Below, one piece after another: positions 22,070 to 31,778 of a stretch of 64,000 nucleotides of DNA (its first letter is position 1; the number at the start of each line of letters is the position of its first letter). The notes under the pieces were generated by a model, which saw only the letters and a program-made list of their open reading frames with translations, ran no database searches and was not told the DNA's origin. The stretch lies in assembly GCF_000013625.1 (NCBI RefSeq), contig NC_009659.1, positions 3,782,001-3,846,000 of the forward strand. The letters run 5' to 3'. Source of the DNA: Janthinobacterium sp. Marseille (GTDB taxonomy: Bacteria > Pseudomonadota > Gammaproteobacteria > Burkholderiales > Burkholderiaceae_D). The position numbers and the translations under genes are program-made.

Positions 22070-23128
22070 TCAGAAACGCGTTTCCCTTGCTGCGCGCAGG
22101 AAATTATCGAGGATGGGCGTGCAGTCCAGCAGTTCGGAGCCGCCGGCACGATGGAATTCCGGATGCCATTGCAAACCCATGACAAAACGCGCCTTGGTAT
22201 AACGTACCGCTTCGACAATATTGTCAGTTTGCGATATCGCTTCTATGGTCAAGTCGCGGCCGAGATCGCGCACCGCCTGATGGTGAATGGAATTGACCAG
22301 TGGCGAAGTATGGCCCGGGAACAGCGAAGCCAGCGAAGAACCAGGTGGGAACGCAATTTCGTGGCGATGGCTATCGTACAAGTCATTGACGTGCAGCATT
22401 GCCGACGGCACATCAGTCGCAATGTCCTGGTACAAGGTGCCGCCAAAGGCAACATTGATCAACTGGCAACCGCGACATATGCCCAGCACCGGTTTGCCTG
22501 CTTCAATAAACTCATGCAAGAGCTCGAGTTCGTACATATCGCGTGAACTGTCACCGCTCCACTCCGGACGGGTTGCCGTCTGCGAATAGGTCTGCGGCGC
22601 GACGTCGGCACCGCCTTGCAGCACGAGTCCATCCAGATGCTTCGCGTAATCGCGCAAACGGATCTTGCTTGGATGCAGCAAACCATTCGTATTGACGGTC
22701 GGGATCATCAGGACCAGCACGTCACGCGACATCACCCACTGCGCAATCGATTCTTCCAGATATTGCAGCGTTTTCGCCTGCAAACCCTTTGCACCGCTTT
22801 CAGGATGGAATATACGTGCCGAAACACCAATCTTTAAGGTGCGTTGCGTCAGGCGTCGGCCGACTTGTTCGGACAGGCTTTGCAGGCGCGCCTGGAAGAT
22901 GCGCCAGGTTTGCTTCCATGGCGTATCGTCCGGCATCTGGTAGGCCGGCACACTGTGCTTGCCGAAATCCGGCTTGGTTTTGAAAGAAGCCGGCGACGGC
23001 ACTGCCCCGACTTGCGGCTCTACGCTGGGTGTTGAGGCTGGCGGAGGAACAGATTCACTGGACGAGACGGCTTCAGGAGGTACGGACTTTGATACTGGCG
23101 GCAAATTGCTATCGGAGTTGTCAGACAT
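22070..23128 (-). CDS. Class I glutamine amidotransferase-like (peptidase C26) protein
   Basis: A 352-residue protein of the gamma-glutamyl-GABA hydrolase (PuuD-like) family. The nucleophile elbow KPVLGICRGCQLINVAFGG and the C-terminal catalytic histidine region (GLQWHPEF) are intact. The first ~75 residues are rich in proline, serine and glutamate and probably disordered, which is unusual for the family. An upstream TTG would lengthen it by 11 residues; the ATG was preferred. The substrate cannot be read from the sequence. Confidence 0.85.
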   Translation of the reverse strand: MSDNSDSNLPPVSKSVPPEAVSSSESVPPPASTPSVEPQVGAVPSPASFKTKPDFGKHSVPAYQMPDDTPWKQTWRIFQARLQSLSEQVGRRLTQRTLKIGVSARIFHPESGAKGLQAKTLQYLEESIAQWVMSRDVLVLMIPTVNTNGLLHPSKIRLRDYAKHLDGLVLQGGADVAPQTYSQTATRPEWSGDSSRDMYELELLHEFIEAGKPVLGICRGCQLINVAFGGTLYQDIATDVPSAMLHVNDLYDSHRHEIAFPPGSSLASLFPGHTSPLVNSIHHQAVRDLGRDLTIEAISQTDNIVEAVRYTKARFVMGLQWHPEFHRAGGSELLDCTPILDNFLRAARETRF

Positions 23129-23373
23129 GGCATCACTTTTAAATCGAGTATGGGTAGACAACAGTTATCGTCGAACTATCCACAGTTAACCCGAATTGTT
23201 TAAAAATACATAAATTCACTGAATGTCGCGCAAACCAACATCATTTCACCGGATCTTGCCTTGATTATAGGCGCGCCCTTTCAACTTCGGCAACCTTCCG
23301 GCCTGCGATGCCAACGCTGCCGGCTGAAAACGGCATAATGTCGCATCCCTAGCCGAATCATTCGAATCACATC

Positions 23374-23745
23374 ATGCTGACCATTTATCACAATCCCCGC
23401 TGCTCGAAATCCCGCGAAACCCTGGCCCTGACCGAAGCATTTGCTGCGCAACACGGCCTGGAATTAAATGTGGTCGATTATCAAAAGACGCCATTGAACC
23501 GCCAGCAACTCGCCGAATTGCATCAAGTACTGCAATCCGAAGGTGCTGTCAGCGTAACGGCGATGGTGCGCGACAATGAAGATGAATTCAGCGCCCTGCA
23601 GTTAAGCAATGCGAATGACGCGCAACTGCTGGACGCCCTCGCCAGCCATCCGAAGTTATTGCAAAGACCTATCGTGCGCTTCAATCAGCGCGCCGCAATC
23701 GGCCGTCCGCCGGAATTGGTAAAGGCCATCCTGGTCGCACCGTAA
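23374..23745 (+). CDS. ArsC-family thioredoxin-fold protein (arsenate reductase-like)
   Basis: A 123-residue glutaredoxin-type ArsC/YfgD relative. The active-site cysteine sits in NPRCSKSRE near the N-terminus, and a basic RPIV(R) segment near residues 97-101 matches the family's arginine cluster. Length fits the glutaredoxin-linked class. It stands alone, not in an ars operon, so arsenate reduction in vivo is uncertain. It converges with the response regulator gene. Confidence 0.85.
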   Translation: MLTIYHNPRCSKSRETLALTEAFAAQHGLELNVVDYQKTPLNRQQLAELHQVLQSEGAVSVTAMVRDNEDEFSALQLSNANDAQLLDALASHPKLLQRPIVRFNQRAAIGRPPELVKAILVAP

Positions 23746-23767
23746 GTCGCGGCGACCAGCATCGGCT

Positions 23768-25438
23768 TTATTGCTTTTCAGTTTGTGGCGCCGTATTGAG
23801 GGCCTTGATCGGAACGCCGTAGACGCGTTCCATCGCATATTTTTTCAGGATGTCGCGATACATGCTGGCCAGTAGCGACAGGCGCGGGTTGCGCGGATCG
23901 AGGCGACGCGCATTCGCGATGTAGCTGCGCGCCTGCTCGCCCAGTTGCACATCCCATCCCAGGCTATCGAGGCATTTCAATACCGCGACCGCCGCATTGA
24001 AAACGACTTGCGGATTTTCCGGCAATCGTTCCGCCGCTTCCGACATCAGCGCCACTGCGCCGTGGTAATCACCCAGGCGCGCTTTTTCGGCGCCGGCCGA
24101 CACCAAATCCACCACCTGGCTTTTGCTTTCACGTGTCACGCGTTTGGCCAGGTCTTCGCGCCCCGCTTCGCGGAACAGGCGCATCGCGCGCGTCATTGCA
24201 ACATTGGTAGACGCATTGCCGACGACCGAAGTCATCACTTCAACCGCGCCCTGCTCCAACCCGCTGTCCAGGCAATTCTGCGCCAAAGCCAGTTTGGTGT
24301 CACTGGACAAGCCTATCGCTTCCTTGCATGCCAGCACCGCCGCTTCCAGCTCTTCGACCGCCTGCTCATCTTCGCCATTGTGTTTATGCAGCATGGCAGT
24401 CGCCAGTGCACGGCAAGCCGGGGTTTTCTTCACGTTCGCCAGTGACTTCGCGAGATCGCGAATGATAGGCGGCACCAATTGCAATTCGCCCTTCGCGATC
24501 GACGTCCGGACCAGATGCACATGGTCTTCCGGCTCGCGGAATTCCGAAAACTTCGCCTTGTTGATCACTTGCTGGAATACCTTGTGCGCGGTATCAATAT
24601 CGCCGGTTTCCAGTGCCACATTACCCAGCTTGCGCAAGCGCTGTAAAGCATGCGGTGAGCGGATGACCGCATGTTCCAGCGTCGCTTGCGCCTTCGGCAT
24701 CAAACCCCGGGCTTCCTGCGTTTTCGCCAGCCAGTCATAGGCTTCAAGGAATTGTTTTTTCTCGGAGACCAGCGAACTCAGCATTTCTTCCGCTTCTTCC
24801 AGGCGGTCCTGCATGAACAGGCTGGTTGCGAGGCCGAGGCGGGCCCAGGCAATTGAACGCTTGGCAAAAATTTCGGCATAAATCGCTTCGGCTTCGGGCA
24901 ACTCGCCCAAAGTCATATGCAGCTCGGCCCGCAAACGCATGAATTCGGCCTGATACCGCGGCTGTGTGCGTTCAGCGAGGACGCAACCATTGATCGCATC
25001 GCTCAGATTGCCCTGCTCTATCAATTGATAAATGGGACTGAGCGCATTGCGCTTGTCGATCGCGCGCGCGATCCGGTCCATCAGGGTTTCTGCGGTGAAG
25101 GGCTTGAGCACGTAATCGTTAAGCGCCAGTTCGGCCGCACTGACGACTTTTTCGTGATTACGCTCGGCGGTCACCATGATGAAGACGGTCGATGGCGGCA
25201 TGATCTTGTGATGACGCAGGTCTTCCAGCAATTGCTGGCCATCCTGCCCTTCGCCCAAATCATATTCACAAATCACCAGATCGAACTGCTTGTGCTTCAA
25301 GGGGCGGATTGCGCTACCGGAACCGGCGGCGTACTCGATTTTGCCTATGCCGCCTATGCTCAGCATATTGTGGATGCTGGCACGCATACCGGCATGCGGC
25401 TCAATGATCAATGCGGTAAGTCCGGCAAGTTCTTGCAT
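23768..25438 (-). CDS. Response regulator with TPR repeats
   Basis: A 556-residue protein. Residues ~1-130 are a CheY-like receiver with the phospho-acceptor Asp in LVICEYDLGEGQDG, a conserved T in MVTAERN and K in LKPFTAE. The remainder is helical with several TPR-like repeats and no DNA-binding or enzymatic domain, so the output is probably by protein contact. No sensor kinase is adjacent; a diguanylate cyclase lies upstream. The partner is unknown. Confidence 0.85.
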   Translation of the reverse strand: MQELAGLTALIIEPHAGMRASIHNMLSIGGIGKIEYAAGSGSAIRPLKHKQFDLVICEYDLGEGQDGQQLLEDLRHHKIMPPSTVFIMVTAERNHEKVVSAAELALNDYVLKPFTAETLMDRIARAIDKRNALSPIYQLIEQGNLSDAINGCVLAERTQPRYQAEFMRLRAELHMTLGELPEAEAIYAEIFAKRSIAWARLGLATSLFMQDRLEEAEEMLSSLVSEKKQFLEAYDWLAKTQEARGLMPKAQATLEHAVIRSPHALQRLRKLGNVALETGDIDTAHKVFQQVINKAKFSEFREPEDHVHLVRTSIAKGELQLVPPIIRDLAKSLANVKKTPACRALATAMLHKHNGEDEQAVEELEAAVLACKEAIGLSSDTKLALAQNCLDSGLEQGAVEVMTSVVGNASTNVAMTRAMRLFREAGREDLAKRVTRESKSQVVDLVSAGAEKARLGDYHGAVALMSEAAERLPENPQVVFNAAVAVLKCLDSLGWDVQLGEQARSYIANARRLDPRNPRLSLLASMYRDILKKYAMERVYGVPIKALNTAPQTEKQ

Positions 25439-25636
25439 GGTATTTCAACGCCAATGAGATGGTGCACCTGGCCGAAGGCGCGAGTACAAAAGGAATCTTT
25501 CCGTAGAACAATATTACATTTGTTAAACGGTGTCATCGCAATTTAATCATCTCTCCCTTCAATAAGGCCGCGTAAAAGACACAATTCCAACTCAAGATGC
25601 CAAACATGCAAGGAATAGAAGCCTCGTCCCAAGTCC

Positions 25637-26863
25637 TCAGGCAGTTACGCCATCCGCGGCGGCGGCTTCGACCACGACCTGATTGCGGCCACTCTGCTTG
25701 GCCATATACATCGCGGTATCGGTACGCGAAAACAAATCGAGCACTGATTCGCCGGCAATGTATTGCGTCAGTCCGATGGAGACCGTGACACGGTTGCGCA
25801 ATTTGCCCTGCCAGTCATGCTGTTCGATTTGCGTGCGTATGCGTTCGGAGATATTCAGCGCCGCCGAAAGTGGCGTCTCCGGCAAGACCAGCAAGAATTC
25901 TTCGCCGCCATAACGGCCGAAGATGTCGTGCTTGCGCACATTACTCTCGGCCACACGGGCAAAAGTGCGCAAGACTTCATCGCCACCCAGATGGCCCGCC
26001 TCGTCGTTGACGCGCTTGAAGTGATCCAGATCGATCACGGCCAGGCACAAAGGCGCACCGCTTTCATCCGCCATCCGCTTTTGCTGCTCCAGGGCCGCAA
26101 CGATATAGCGGCGGTTGAAACAGCCGAGCAAGACATCGCGACGCGCATCTTCTTCAATATCCTTAATCTTCCGTGTCGCCTTGAACAGGGCGTTATGCAA
26201 TTGCTGCATACGGCTCGCCAACACAACGAAACCCGGCAAGGTCAGCAACAGGCTCAGCAGCAAGGCACCTTCCAGTTGCAGCATCGCCCAGTCCTGGTAC
26301 TGCCGATAGTGGACGACGATGACCAATAAATAGCCGCACAAGGTTGCTATCGTCAGCAGCAGCATCATCTTCGGCGAGACGCGATGCAGGACAAAAGTCA
26401 TCGTCAGGAACAGGAACGGGGTGAACAGGATTTGGGTTGCCGGTGCCATATACGACATCAGCAACATGATGCCAATCGCACACAGGCTGATTGGAACGCG
26501 CAAATTCTTTTCACGCGCGCGATTATTCCAACCGACCAGGAAACACACATAGAAAAAGGACACCGTACTCGTGATCAGGATCATCGACGTCGTCAAGGCC
26601 ACTTGGTCAACCAGGCCATGCATGTAAAACACCGCGACGCCGATCAGGTAAAACAGGCCGAATAAGCCGATCAGCAGCAAGCGCTGCAGGCGGGCGTTTT
26701 GACGATTGCGGTGATTGAGTATGGTTTGGCGGCGCGCGCGCACCACGTGGATTTTTGCGGACTTGGACTTGGCGGAACCCTGCGAAGGCGCGTCGGGCGC
26801 GGCAGTACGCAGCGGAGCATCATCCGTCGCGGGCACAGTGTTGTGTTCGCCAATCTGTTGCAT
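25637..26863 (-). CDS. Membrane-bound GGDEF diguanylate cyclase
   Basis: A 408-residue protein predicted to synthesise cyclic di-GMP. After an N-terminal basic stretch come about six membrane segments (residues ~60-215) and then a GGDEF domain with the active-site motif GGEEF at 319-323. An RKHD motif five residues before it is a product-inhibition I-site. The membrane part is not a recognised sensor domain. It appears to be a single-gene unit. Confidence 0.9.
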   Translation of the reverse strand: MQQIGEHNTVPATDDAPLRTAAPDAPSQGSAKSKSAKIHVVRARRQTILNHRNRQNARLQRLLLIGLFGLFYLIGVAVFYMHGLVDQVALTTSMILITSTVSFFYVCFLVGWNNRAREKNLRVPISLCAIGIMLLMSYMAPATQILFTPFLFLTMTFVLHRVSPKMMLLLTIATLCGYLLVIVVHYRQYQDWAMLQLEGALLLSLLLTLPGFVVLASRMQQLHNALFKATRKIKDIEEDARRDVLLGCFNRRYIVAALEQQKRMADESGAPLCLAVIDLDHFKRVNDEAGHLGGDEVLRTFARVAESNVRKHDIFGRYGGEEFLLVLPETPLSAALNISERIRTQIEQHDWQGKLRNRVTVSIGLTQYIAGESVLDLFSRTDTAMYMAKQSGRNQVVVEAAAADGVTA

Positions 26864-27040
26864 GTAAATCCGTCTGAGAAAGTCCTGCCAAGCTAGTTGA
26901 GCACACCGTCCGACTGAAACAATTTACTGCCGTGATTTACTACTGCGATTTATTTACTGCGAATATCTTGTACCCCTAACTACAACATACCCACCGTCAA
27001 AAGACACGTACTTTTATTGCCTTTTAACCATAAGTCACAT

Positions 27041-28486
27041 TCATTTTTCTGCTGCTTCTTGATCTTTCGTCATGGGTTTTTCGCGCATATACCAGGCCGC
27101 GACGACAGCGATTGCGCACAGCACCGCCACCAGGAAGAATGTTTCATTAAAAGCATTGCGATGACTATCAGTACCCAAAGCCGATTGCGCCTGATGCAGG
27201 GCGATGCGCCATTCCAGTACCACGCCAACCAGGCTGACGCCTATCGCTCCACCCAATTGCCGCACAAAGTTGATCGCACTCGCGCCTTGCGCCACCAGCC
27301 CGATATCCAATCCGCGCATAGCGCCCAGGCTAAGCGCCGGCAAAACGAAACCGAGGCCGATACGCCCGATCACCGCCCACGCCATCAGCGCCAGGTAGCT
27401 GGTCGCCGGTGAACCGTTCGCCATCAGCGCAAAGGAAGCGGCCAACAGGAATAAGCCTATCGCCACCAATACATTCGGCGGATAGCGATCTGCCAGCCGA
27501 CCGGCCAGCGGTATCGTCACCGCAAGCACGATGCCGGCCGGCAGCAGTACCAGGCCGGCTTGCGACGGCGCGTAGTTCATCCCCATCTGCATATAGATAG
27601 GTAGCAGATAAGTCGAACCGAACAAGCCCATGCCATAAATGAAAGCCACCAGCGCGCCCATCGCAAACTGGCGATGGCGGAACAATTGCATATTCATCAA
27701 AGGTTCGGCTGAGGTGCGGGTCTGGTACAGGATGAAGCCGATTAAGGTAGCAACGCCGATAACCAGCAGGACGACCGCTTGCGGCATATCGCCACGCAAC
27801 TCGACCACACCATTCAAGAGGCTGACGATACTTACGCCTATCAATAACAAACCCTTCCAGTCCAGCGGCTTGTCGCTATCCGGCACCGGGGTATAAGAAG
27901 CCAGGAAGCGCTGGATCAGGACCAGGACCACCAGGCAAGGCGGCACCACGACGAAAAAGATCGAGCGCCAGCCGAACAGTTCAACCAGGAAACCACCCAC
28001 GCTGGGGCCGACTGCCGGCGCCAACACCACACCAAAGCCAAAAATACCCATCGCCTTGCCCTGCTCATGCTGGTCAAAGGCACGCAGGATGACAATCGCC
28101 GGTATCGGCTGCATCACGCCGGATGCCAGCCCTTCCAGCACACGCATGCTCAGCAACATCGGGTAATTAATACTGAAGCCGCCGACCACGCCCCCTATCA
28201 ACAACAGGCAAATCGCGCCGCCGTAAGTACGACGCAAGCCAAAGCGCAGCAATAACCACGGCGTCAGCAACATCGACAAAGTCATGGCCAGCATGAAACC
28301 GGTGGAGACCCACTGCGCCCGTTCCTGTCCCAAGACGAAGTAACGGCTCAGGTCAGGGATGGCGACGTTGACGATGGTCGATGAAAGGATGGCTGCCACG
28401 CTGCCTATCATGCAAGTCAGCAAGACCAGCCATTTATAGCGCGCACCATAACGGTCGCGCAATTCTTCCAGAGTGAGTGCTCGCAT
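27041..28486 (-). CDS. MFS transporter, DHA2 (EmrB/QacA) family
   Basis: A 481-residue drug:H+ antiporter-like protein with about 14 predicted membrane segments. DHA2 hallmarks are visible, including STIVNVAIPDLSRYF in the first helix region and GFGVVLAPAVGPSVGGFLVE (motif C type). The start MRALTLEELRDRYGARYKW is chosen over a 29-residue extension without support. No periplasmic adaptor or regulator gene is adjacent. The substrate cannot be read. Confidence 0.85.
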   Translation of the reverse strand: MRALTLEELRDRYGARYKWLVLLTCMIGSVAAILSSTIVNVAIPDLSRYFVLGQERAQWVSTGFMLAMTLSMLLTPWLLLRFGLRRTYGGAICLLLIGGVVGGFSINYPMLLSMRVLEGLASGVMQPIPAIVILRAFDQHEQGKAMGIFGFGVVLAPAVGPSVGGFLVELFGWRSIFFVVVPPCLVVLVLIQRFLASYTPVPDSDKPLDWKGLLLIGVSIVSLLNGVVELRGDMPQAVVLLVIGVATLIGFILYQTRTSAEPLMNMQLFRHRQFAMGALVAFIYGMGLFGSTYLLPIYMQMGMNYAPSQAGLVLLPAGIVLAVTIPLAGRLADRYPPNVLVAIGLFLLAASFALMANGSPATSYLALMAWAVIGRIGLGFVLPALSLGAMRGLDIGLVAQGASAINFVRQLGGAIGVSLVGVVLEWRIALHQAQSALGTDSHRNAFNETFFLVAVLCAIAVVAAWYMREKPMTKDQEAAEK

Positions 28487-28575
28487 AGTGGAAGTCGTTG
28501 GAAGCAGGAAAGACGAGTATATAGCTGCGATTGCCCGTCCCCGGCAAAATCGCCGGTGAATTGCCAGGTGCAAAC

Positions 28576-28605
28576 AAAAAGGGCCGGATAAAAATCCGAC
28601 CCTTT
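28576..28605 (-). terminator. Intrinsic terminator after the CorC-like gene
   Basis: On the minus strand GGGTCGGATTTTTATCCGGCCC forms a hairpin followed by TTTTTG, 20 bp after the stop of the CBS-domain gene and before the MFS gene. Confidence 0.88.
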
Positions 28606-28625
28606 GTTATTGCATCAGTTCAAAC

Positions 28626-29957
28626 TTAACCCGCTTCATCCGGCAATACATCGTCCGGACCGGGATCCAGTTTGGTAATCAGCAAGCGGTCGATACGGTT
28701 GCGATCCATATCCACTACTTCGATACGATAGCCTTCCCATTCGAAGGAATCAGACATTTGCGGGATATGGCCGAGGAAGGTCATCACGAAACCAGCCAGC
28801 GTATGGTAGGTACCGGATGCTTCTTCCGGAAAGCGCACATCGGTTTCCAGCAATTCGCGGAAACGGTCAAAGGAAACACCGCCATCGATCAGCCATGAAC
28901 CATCGTCGCGGCGCACGCCGTCGACTTCATGGTGTTCATCGATCACCGACACATCACCGACCAGGGCACCCAGCACGTCACTCAAGGTGACGATACCTTC
29001 GATTTCACCGTATTCATCGATGACCAGCGCCAGTTCGGCACGGTTTTTCTTCAGCGTTTCCAGCAATTGCATCGCGCTGATGGTTTCCGGCACGAACAAT
29101 GGCGGACGGGTCGCGGCGGCAATATCGACGGTATTGATCGCCTTGCCACGGATCGCCTGTTCAAACAGGCTGCCGGCGTGGACGATACCGATCACATGCG
29201 AGATATCGCCCTTGCAAACCGGGAAACGGTTGTAGGAGCTATCGGCAATCTTGGCCAGGTTCACTTCAATCGGATCTTCCAGGTCGATAAAGTGCACGTC
29301 CAGGCGCGGCGTCATCAGGCCGGCCACACGCTGGTCGTCCAGGCGCAAGGCGCGTGAGACGATATCGTGCTCGGTTTTTTCAAACAGGCCGGCATCGGTA
29401 CCTTCGCGGAACAAACCGGCGATTTCTTCTTCGGTCACCGCATCATCTTTCTTGTGATGCATGCCCAGCACGCGCAAGATGAATTCGGTGGTGCCGGTCA
29501 GGACTTTGACGAAAGGCCCCATCAGGCGCGACAGCCACAACATGGGTGCAGCCACTACTGAAGCAACAACTTCCGGATATTGCATCGCGATGCGCTTGGG
29601 CACCAGTTCACCCAGGATCAGCGAAGCGAAGGTAATGCCGACCACCACCACACCCAGTGCGATTTCGCGCGCATAGACGTTCAGGACGGGAATCAGGGCG
29701 ACTTCAGGCGTGAGGCGTTCGACCAGCGAAGCTTCACCGAACGCACCATTGAAAATACCGATCAGCGTAATGCCGACCTGGATGGTGGAGAGGAAGCGAC
29801 TAGGACTATCGGACAGATCAAGTGCCGCTTGTGCACCCCGGCTGCCGTTTTCAGATAATTTTTGGAGACGAATACGTTTGGAGGTAACGATCGCAATTTC
29901 AGACATGGCAAAAACGCCATTGACCAGGATCAAACCCAGGATAATAAATATGTCCAC
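28626..29957 (-). CDS. CNNM/CorC-type membrane protein with CBS domains (hemolysin family)
   Basis: A 443-residue protein with an N-terminal DUF21/CNNM membrane domain (about four helices, residues 1-190), a CBS pair (about 215-340, including RVAGLMTPRLDVHFIDL and LVIDEYGEIEGIVTLSDVLGALVGD) and a CorC/HlyC C-terminal domain. The family is linked to Mg2+ or Co2+ transport; the older label hemolysin is not supported by any sequence feature here. Confidence 0.88.
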   Translation of the reverse strand: MDIFIILGLILVNGVFAMSEIAIVTSKRIRLQKLSENGSRGAQAALDLSDSPSRFLSTIQVGITLIGIFNGAFGEASLVERLTPEVALIPVLNVYAREIALGVVVVGITFASLILGELVPKRIAMQYPEVVASVVAAPMLWLSRLMGPFVKVLTGTTEFILRVLGMHHKKDDAVTEEEIAGLFREGTDAGLFEKTEHDIVSRALRLDDQRVAGLMTPRLDVHFIDLEDPIEVNLAKIADSSYNRFPVCKGDISHVIGIVHAGSLFEQAIRGKAINTVDIAAATRPPLFVPETISAMQLLETLKKNRAELALVIDEYGEIEGIVTLSDVLGALVGDVSVIDEHHEVDGVRRDDGSWLIDGGVSFDRFRELLETDVRFPEEASGTYHTLAGFVMTFLGHIPQMSDSFEWEGYRIEVVDMDRNRIDRLLITKLDPGPDDVLPDEAG

Positions 29958-30084
29958 TACTAAGGGAACTCGCAGTTTCTACCCGCCAGCCCTACTGTTG
30001 ATAAGTCGTGAATAATATCATTAGCGCGCCAAACGGCAGAAAAATCGCTAAATTAGCTGCACAAACCGCGCGGTTCCAGGCGTT

Positions 30085-30303
30085 TTAACAAAACAGGCAG
30101 GTGCGTTTCACGATTTCGGCGATCAGGAAGGCAATAGCCGACCACAGCACGGTAGAACCGAAGGGCAGGACAAAAATCCGGCCAAACAGCTGGAAGCGCA
30201 CATCGGCAGGCAAGCGTCCCACGCCCAGCTTTTCGATAATCCACGGTATCAGGGCGTAAAACACGGTCAGACCGATAAAAATCACTGCAACCCAACGAAT
30301 CAT
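30085..30303 (-). CDS. DUF2905 small membrane protein (copy A)
   Basis: A 72-residue protein with two hydrophobic helices and the DUF2905 core LGVGRLPADVRF...FGSTVLWSAI. It is a paralogue of the next gene upstream, with the same order of motifs, and differs in its C-terminal tail. Function is unknown. Confidence 0.8.
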   Translation of the reverse strand: MIRWVAVIFIGLTVFYALIPWIIEKLGVGRLPADVRFQLFGRIFVLPFGSTVLWSAIAFLIAEIVKRTCLFC

Positions 30304-30337
30304 TACTTATCCCTCGCTAAACAATGCCCGGGGCCAC

Positions 30338-30532
30338 TCAAAACAGGCGCGCCAGTAAAAAGATGGCGGTAGATAACAAAACGGTAGAGGCGAATGGCAA
30401 AAAGATGGTTTTGCCAAACAACTTGAAACGTATATCACCGGGCAAGCGGCCTATGCCGAATTTTTCCAGCCACGGCAAGGCGGCGGAAAACACGATGACG
30501 GCAATGAAAATCGTAATAAACCAGCGGAGCAT
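30338..30532 (-). CDS. DUF2905 small membrane protein (copy B)
   Basis: A 64-residue protein with two hydrophobic helices around FGIGRLPGDIRFKLFGKTIFLPFAST, the DUF2905 signature. The ATG at 30530-30532 has a GAAGG ribosome binding site and is preferred over an upstream TTG. It sits between MidA and copy A in a probable minus-strand operon. Function is unknown. Confidence 0.82.
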   Translation of the reverse strand: MLRWFITIFIAVIVFSAALPWLEKFGIGRLPGDIRFKLFGKTIFLPFASTVLLSTAIFLLARLF

Positions 30533-30577
30533 GGGCAACCTTCATGACACACCGGCAATACATCCGGCGTCTGGCTT

Positions 30578-31738
30578 TTAAAGTCGGCGGCTTTGATCCG
30601 CACGGTCGAACTGGTCAGGCAGCTGTACCGCCTTGCCCACCACCAGCACTTTGAACAATTCACCCATTTCCGCCGGCGACGTCAGTTTTTGCACCGCGTT
30701 CGCCTTTGGCAGGTAAGCCATATGGTCTTCCGGTGCAGTCGCCAGCAAGCGATCACCCAGGCCGGCGGTCAGCAGGAATCCGGCCTGGCTCATATAGCCA
30801 ACCATCTCCAGTCCGTTGCGCACCGCTGCATAGGCCATGCTGGTGAAATCGACATGGGCGGTGATGTCTTGCAAACCCGGCAAGTAAAACGGATCCGGAT
30901 GGGAATGATGACGATAGTGGCACATCAGCGTGCCTTCGGCGCGCTGGTCCAGATAGTATTCGCTGGCCGGGAAGCCGTAATCGATCAATATCGCCGCCCC
31001 GCCCTTGCCGGATTGCTCGAAACCGGCCGTCAACATGGTCGCCAGCGTATGCATGAAGCCGGCAGCGATCGGATGCACCTCGGTCAGGTAGCCGACCGGC
31101 AATTCAGCCGCATCCGGTATTTGCGTGATCAGCTCCTGGTCGCAGGGACGATCGACGAAGATAAAGCGGCCATCGGCAATACTGACGCCGCGTTCCAGCC
31201 ATTCCGCTTCACCTTTGACAACCAGTGACACCGGCATCGCATCCAGCACTTCATTGCCCAGCACAACGCCGGAAAATGCCGGCGGGAAGTCATCCAGCCA
31301 GCTCACTTGCGGGAAACCGGCCAGGGTTTGTTGCTGGCGCGCGCGCAATTCGCCGGACAGTTCGACGATCGAGTAACGCTCAAGCGGAATACCGGCTGCC
31401 GCGCATTCGGTCAGGATATCCAGCGCCAGTTTGCCGGTGCCGGCACCGAATTCGAGGATTTGCGGCGCACTTTGTGCCATCAGTTCACCGGCGGCATGCG
31501 CCAGTGTTTCACCAAAAAGCGACGTAATTTCGGGCGCGGTTGTAAAATCACCGTCTTTGCCAAGTTTTGCAGCACCGCCGCTGTAATAACCGACATCCGG
31601 CGCATACAGCGCCAGCTCCATATAACGGGCGAAAGAAATCCAGCCCGCACGACGGTTAATTTCGTCAGCAATCAGGTTCTGGAGCGTATTGGACGCAGAT
31701 AATGCGTCTGAAGAAGGTTCTGGGAGTTGCAGTTGCAT
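30578..31738 (-). CDS. MidA-family SAM-dependent methyltransferase (DUF185)
   Basis: A 386-residue protein homologous to MidA/NDUFAF7, whose mitochondrial member methylates an arginine of a complex I subunit. The SAM-binding motif EFGAGTGKLALDIL (about residue 97), GNEVLDAMPV and the late IDYGFP motif are intact. The bacterial substrate is not established. It is transcribed divergently from the SDR gene. Confidence 0.88.
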   Translation of the reverse strand: MQLQLPEPSSDALSASNTLQNLIADEINRRAGWISFARYMELALYAPDVGYYSGGAAKLGKDGDFTTAPEITSLFGETLAHAAGELMAQSAPQILEFGAGTGKLALDILTECAAAGIPLERYSIVELSGELRARQQQTLAGFPQVSWLDDFPPAFSGVVLGNEVLDAMPVSLVVKGEAEWLERGVSIADGRFIFVDRPCDQELITQIPDAAELPVGYLTEVHPIAAGFMHTLATMLTAGFEQSGKGGAAILIDYGFPASEYYLDQRAEGTLMCHYRHHSHPDPFYLPGLQDITAHVDFTSMAYAAVRNGLEMVGYMSQAGFLLTAGLGDRLLATAPEDHMAYLPKANAVQKLTSPAEMGELFKVLVVGKAVQLPDQFDRADQSRRL

Positions 31739-31778
31739 GGCGGTATTGTAGAGAAATCAGCGAAACACACAACCATTC

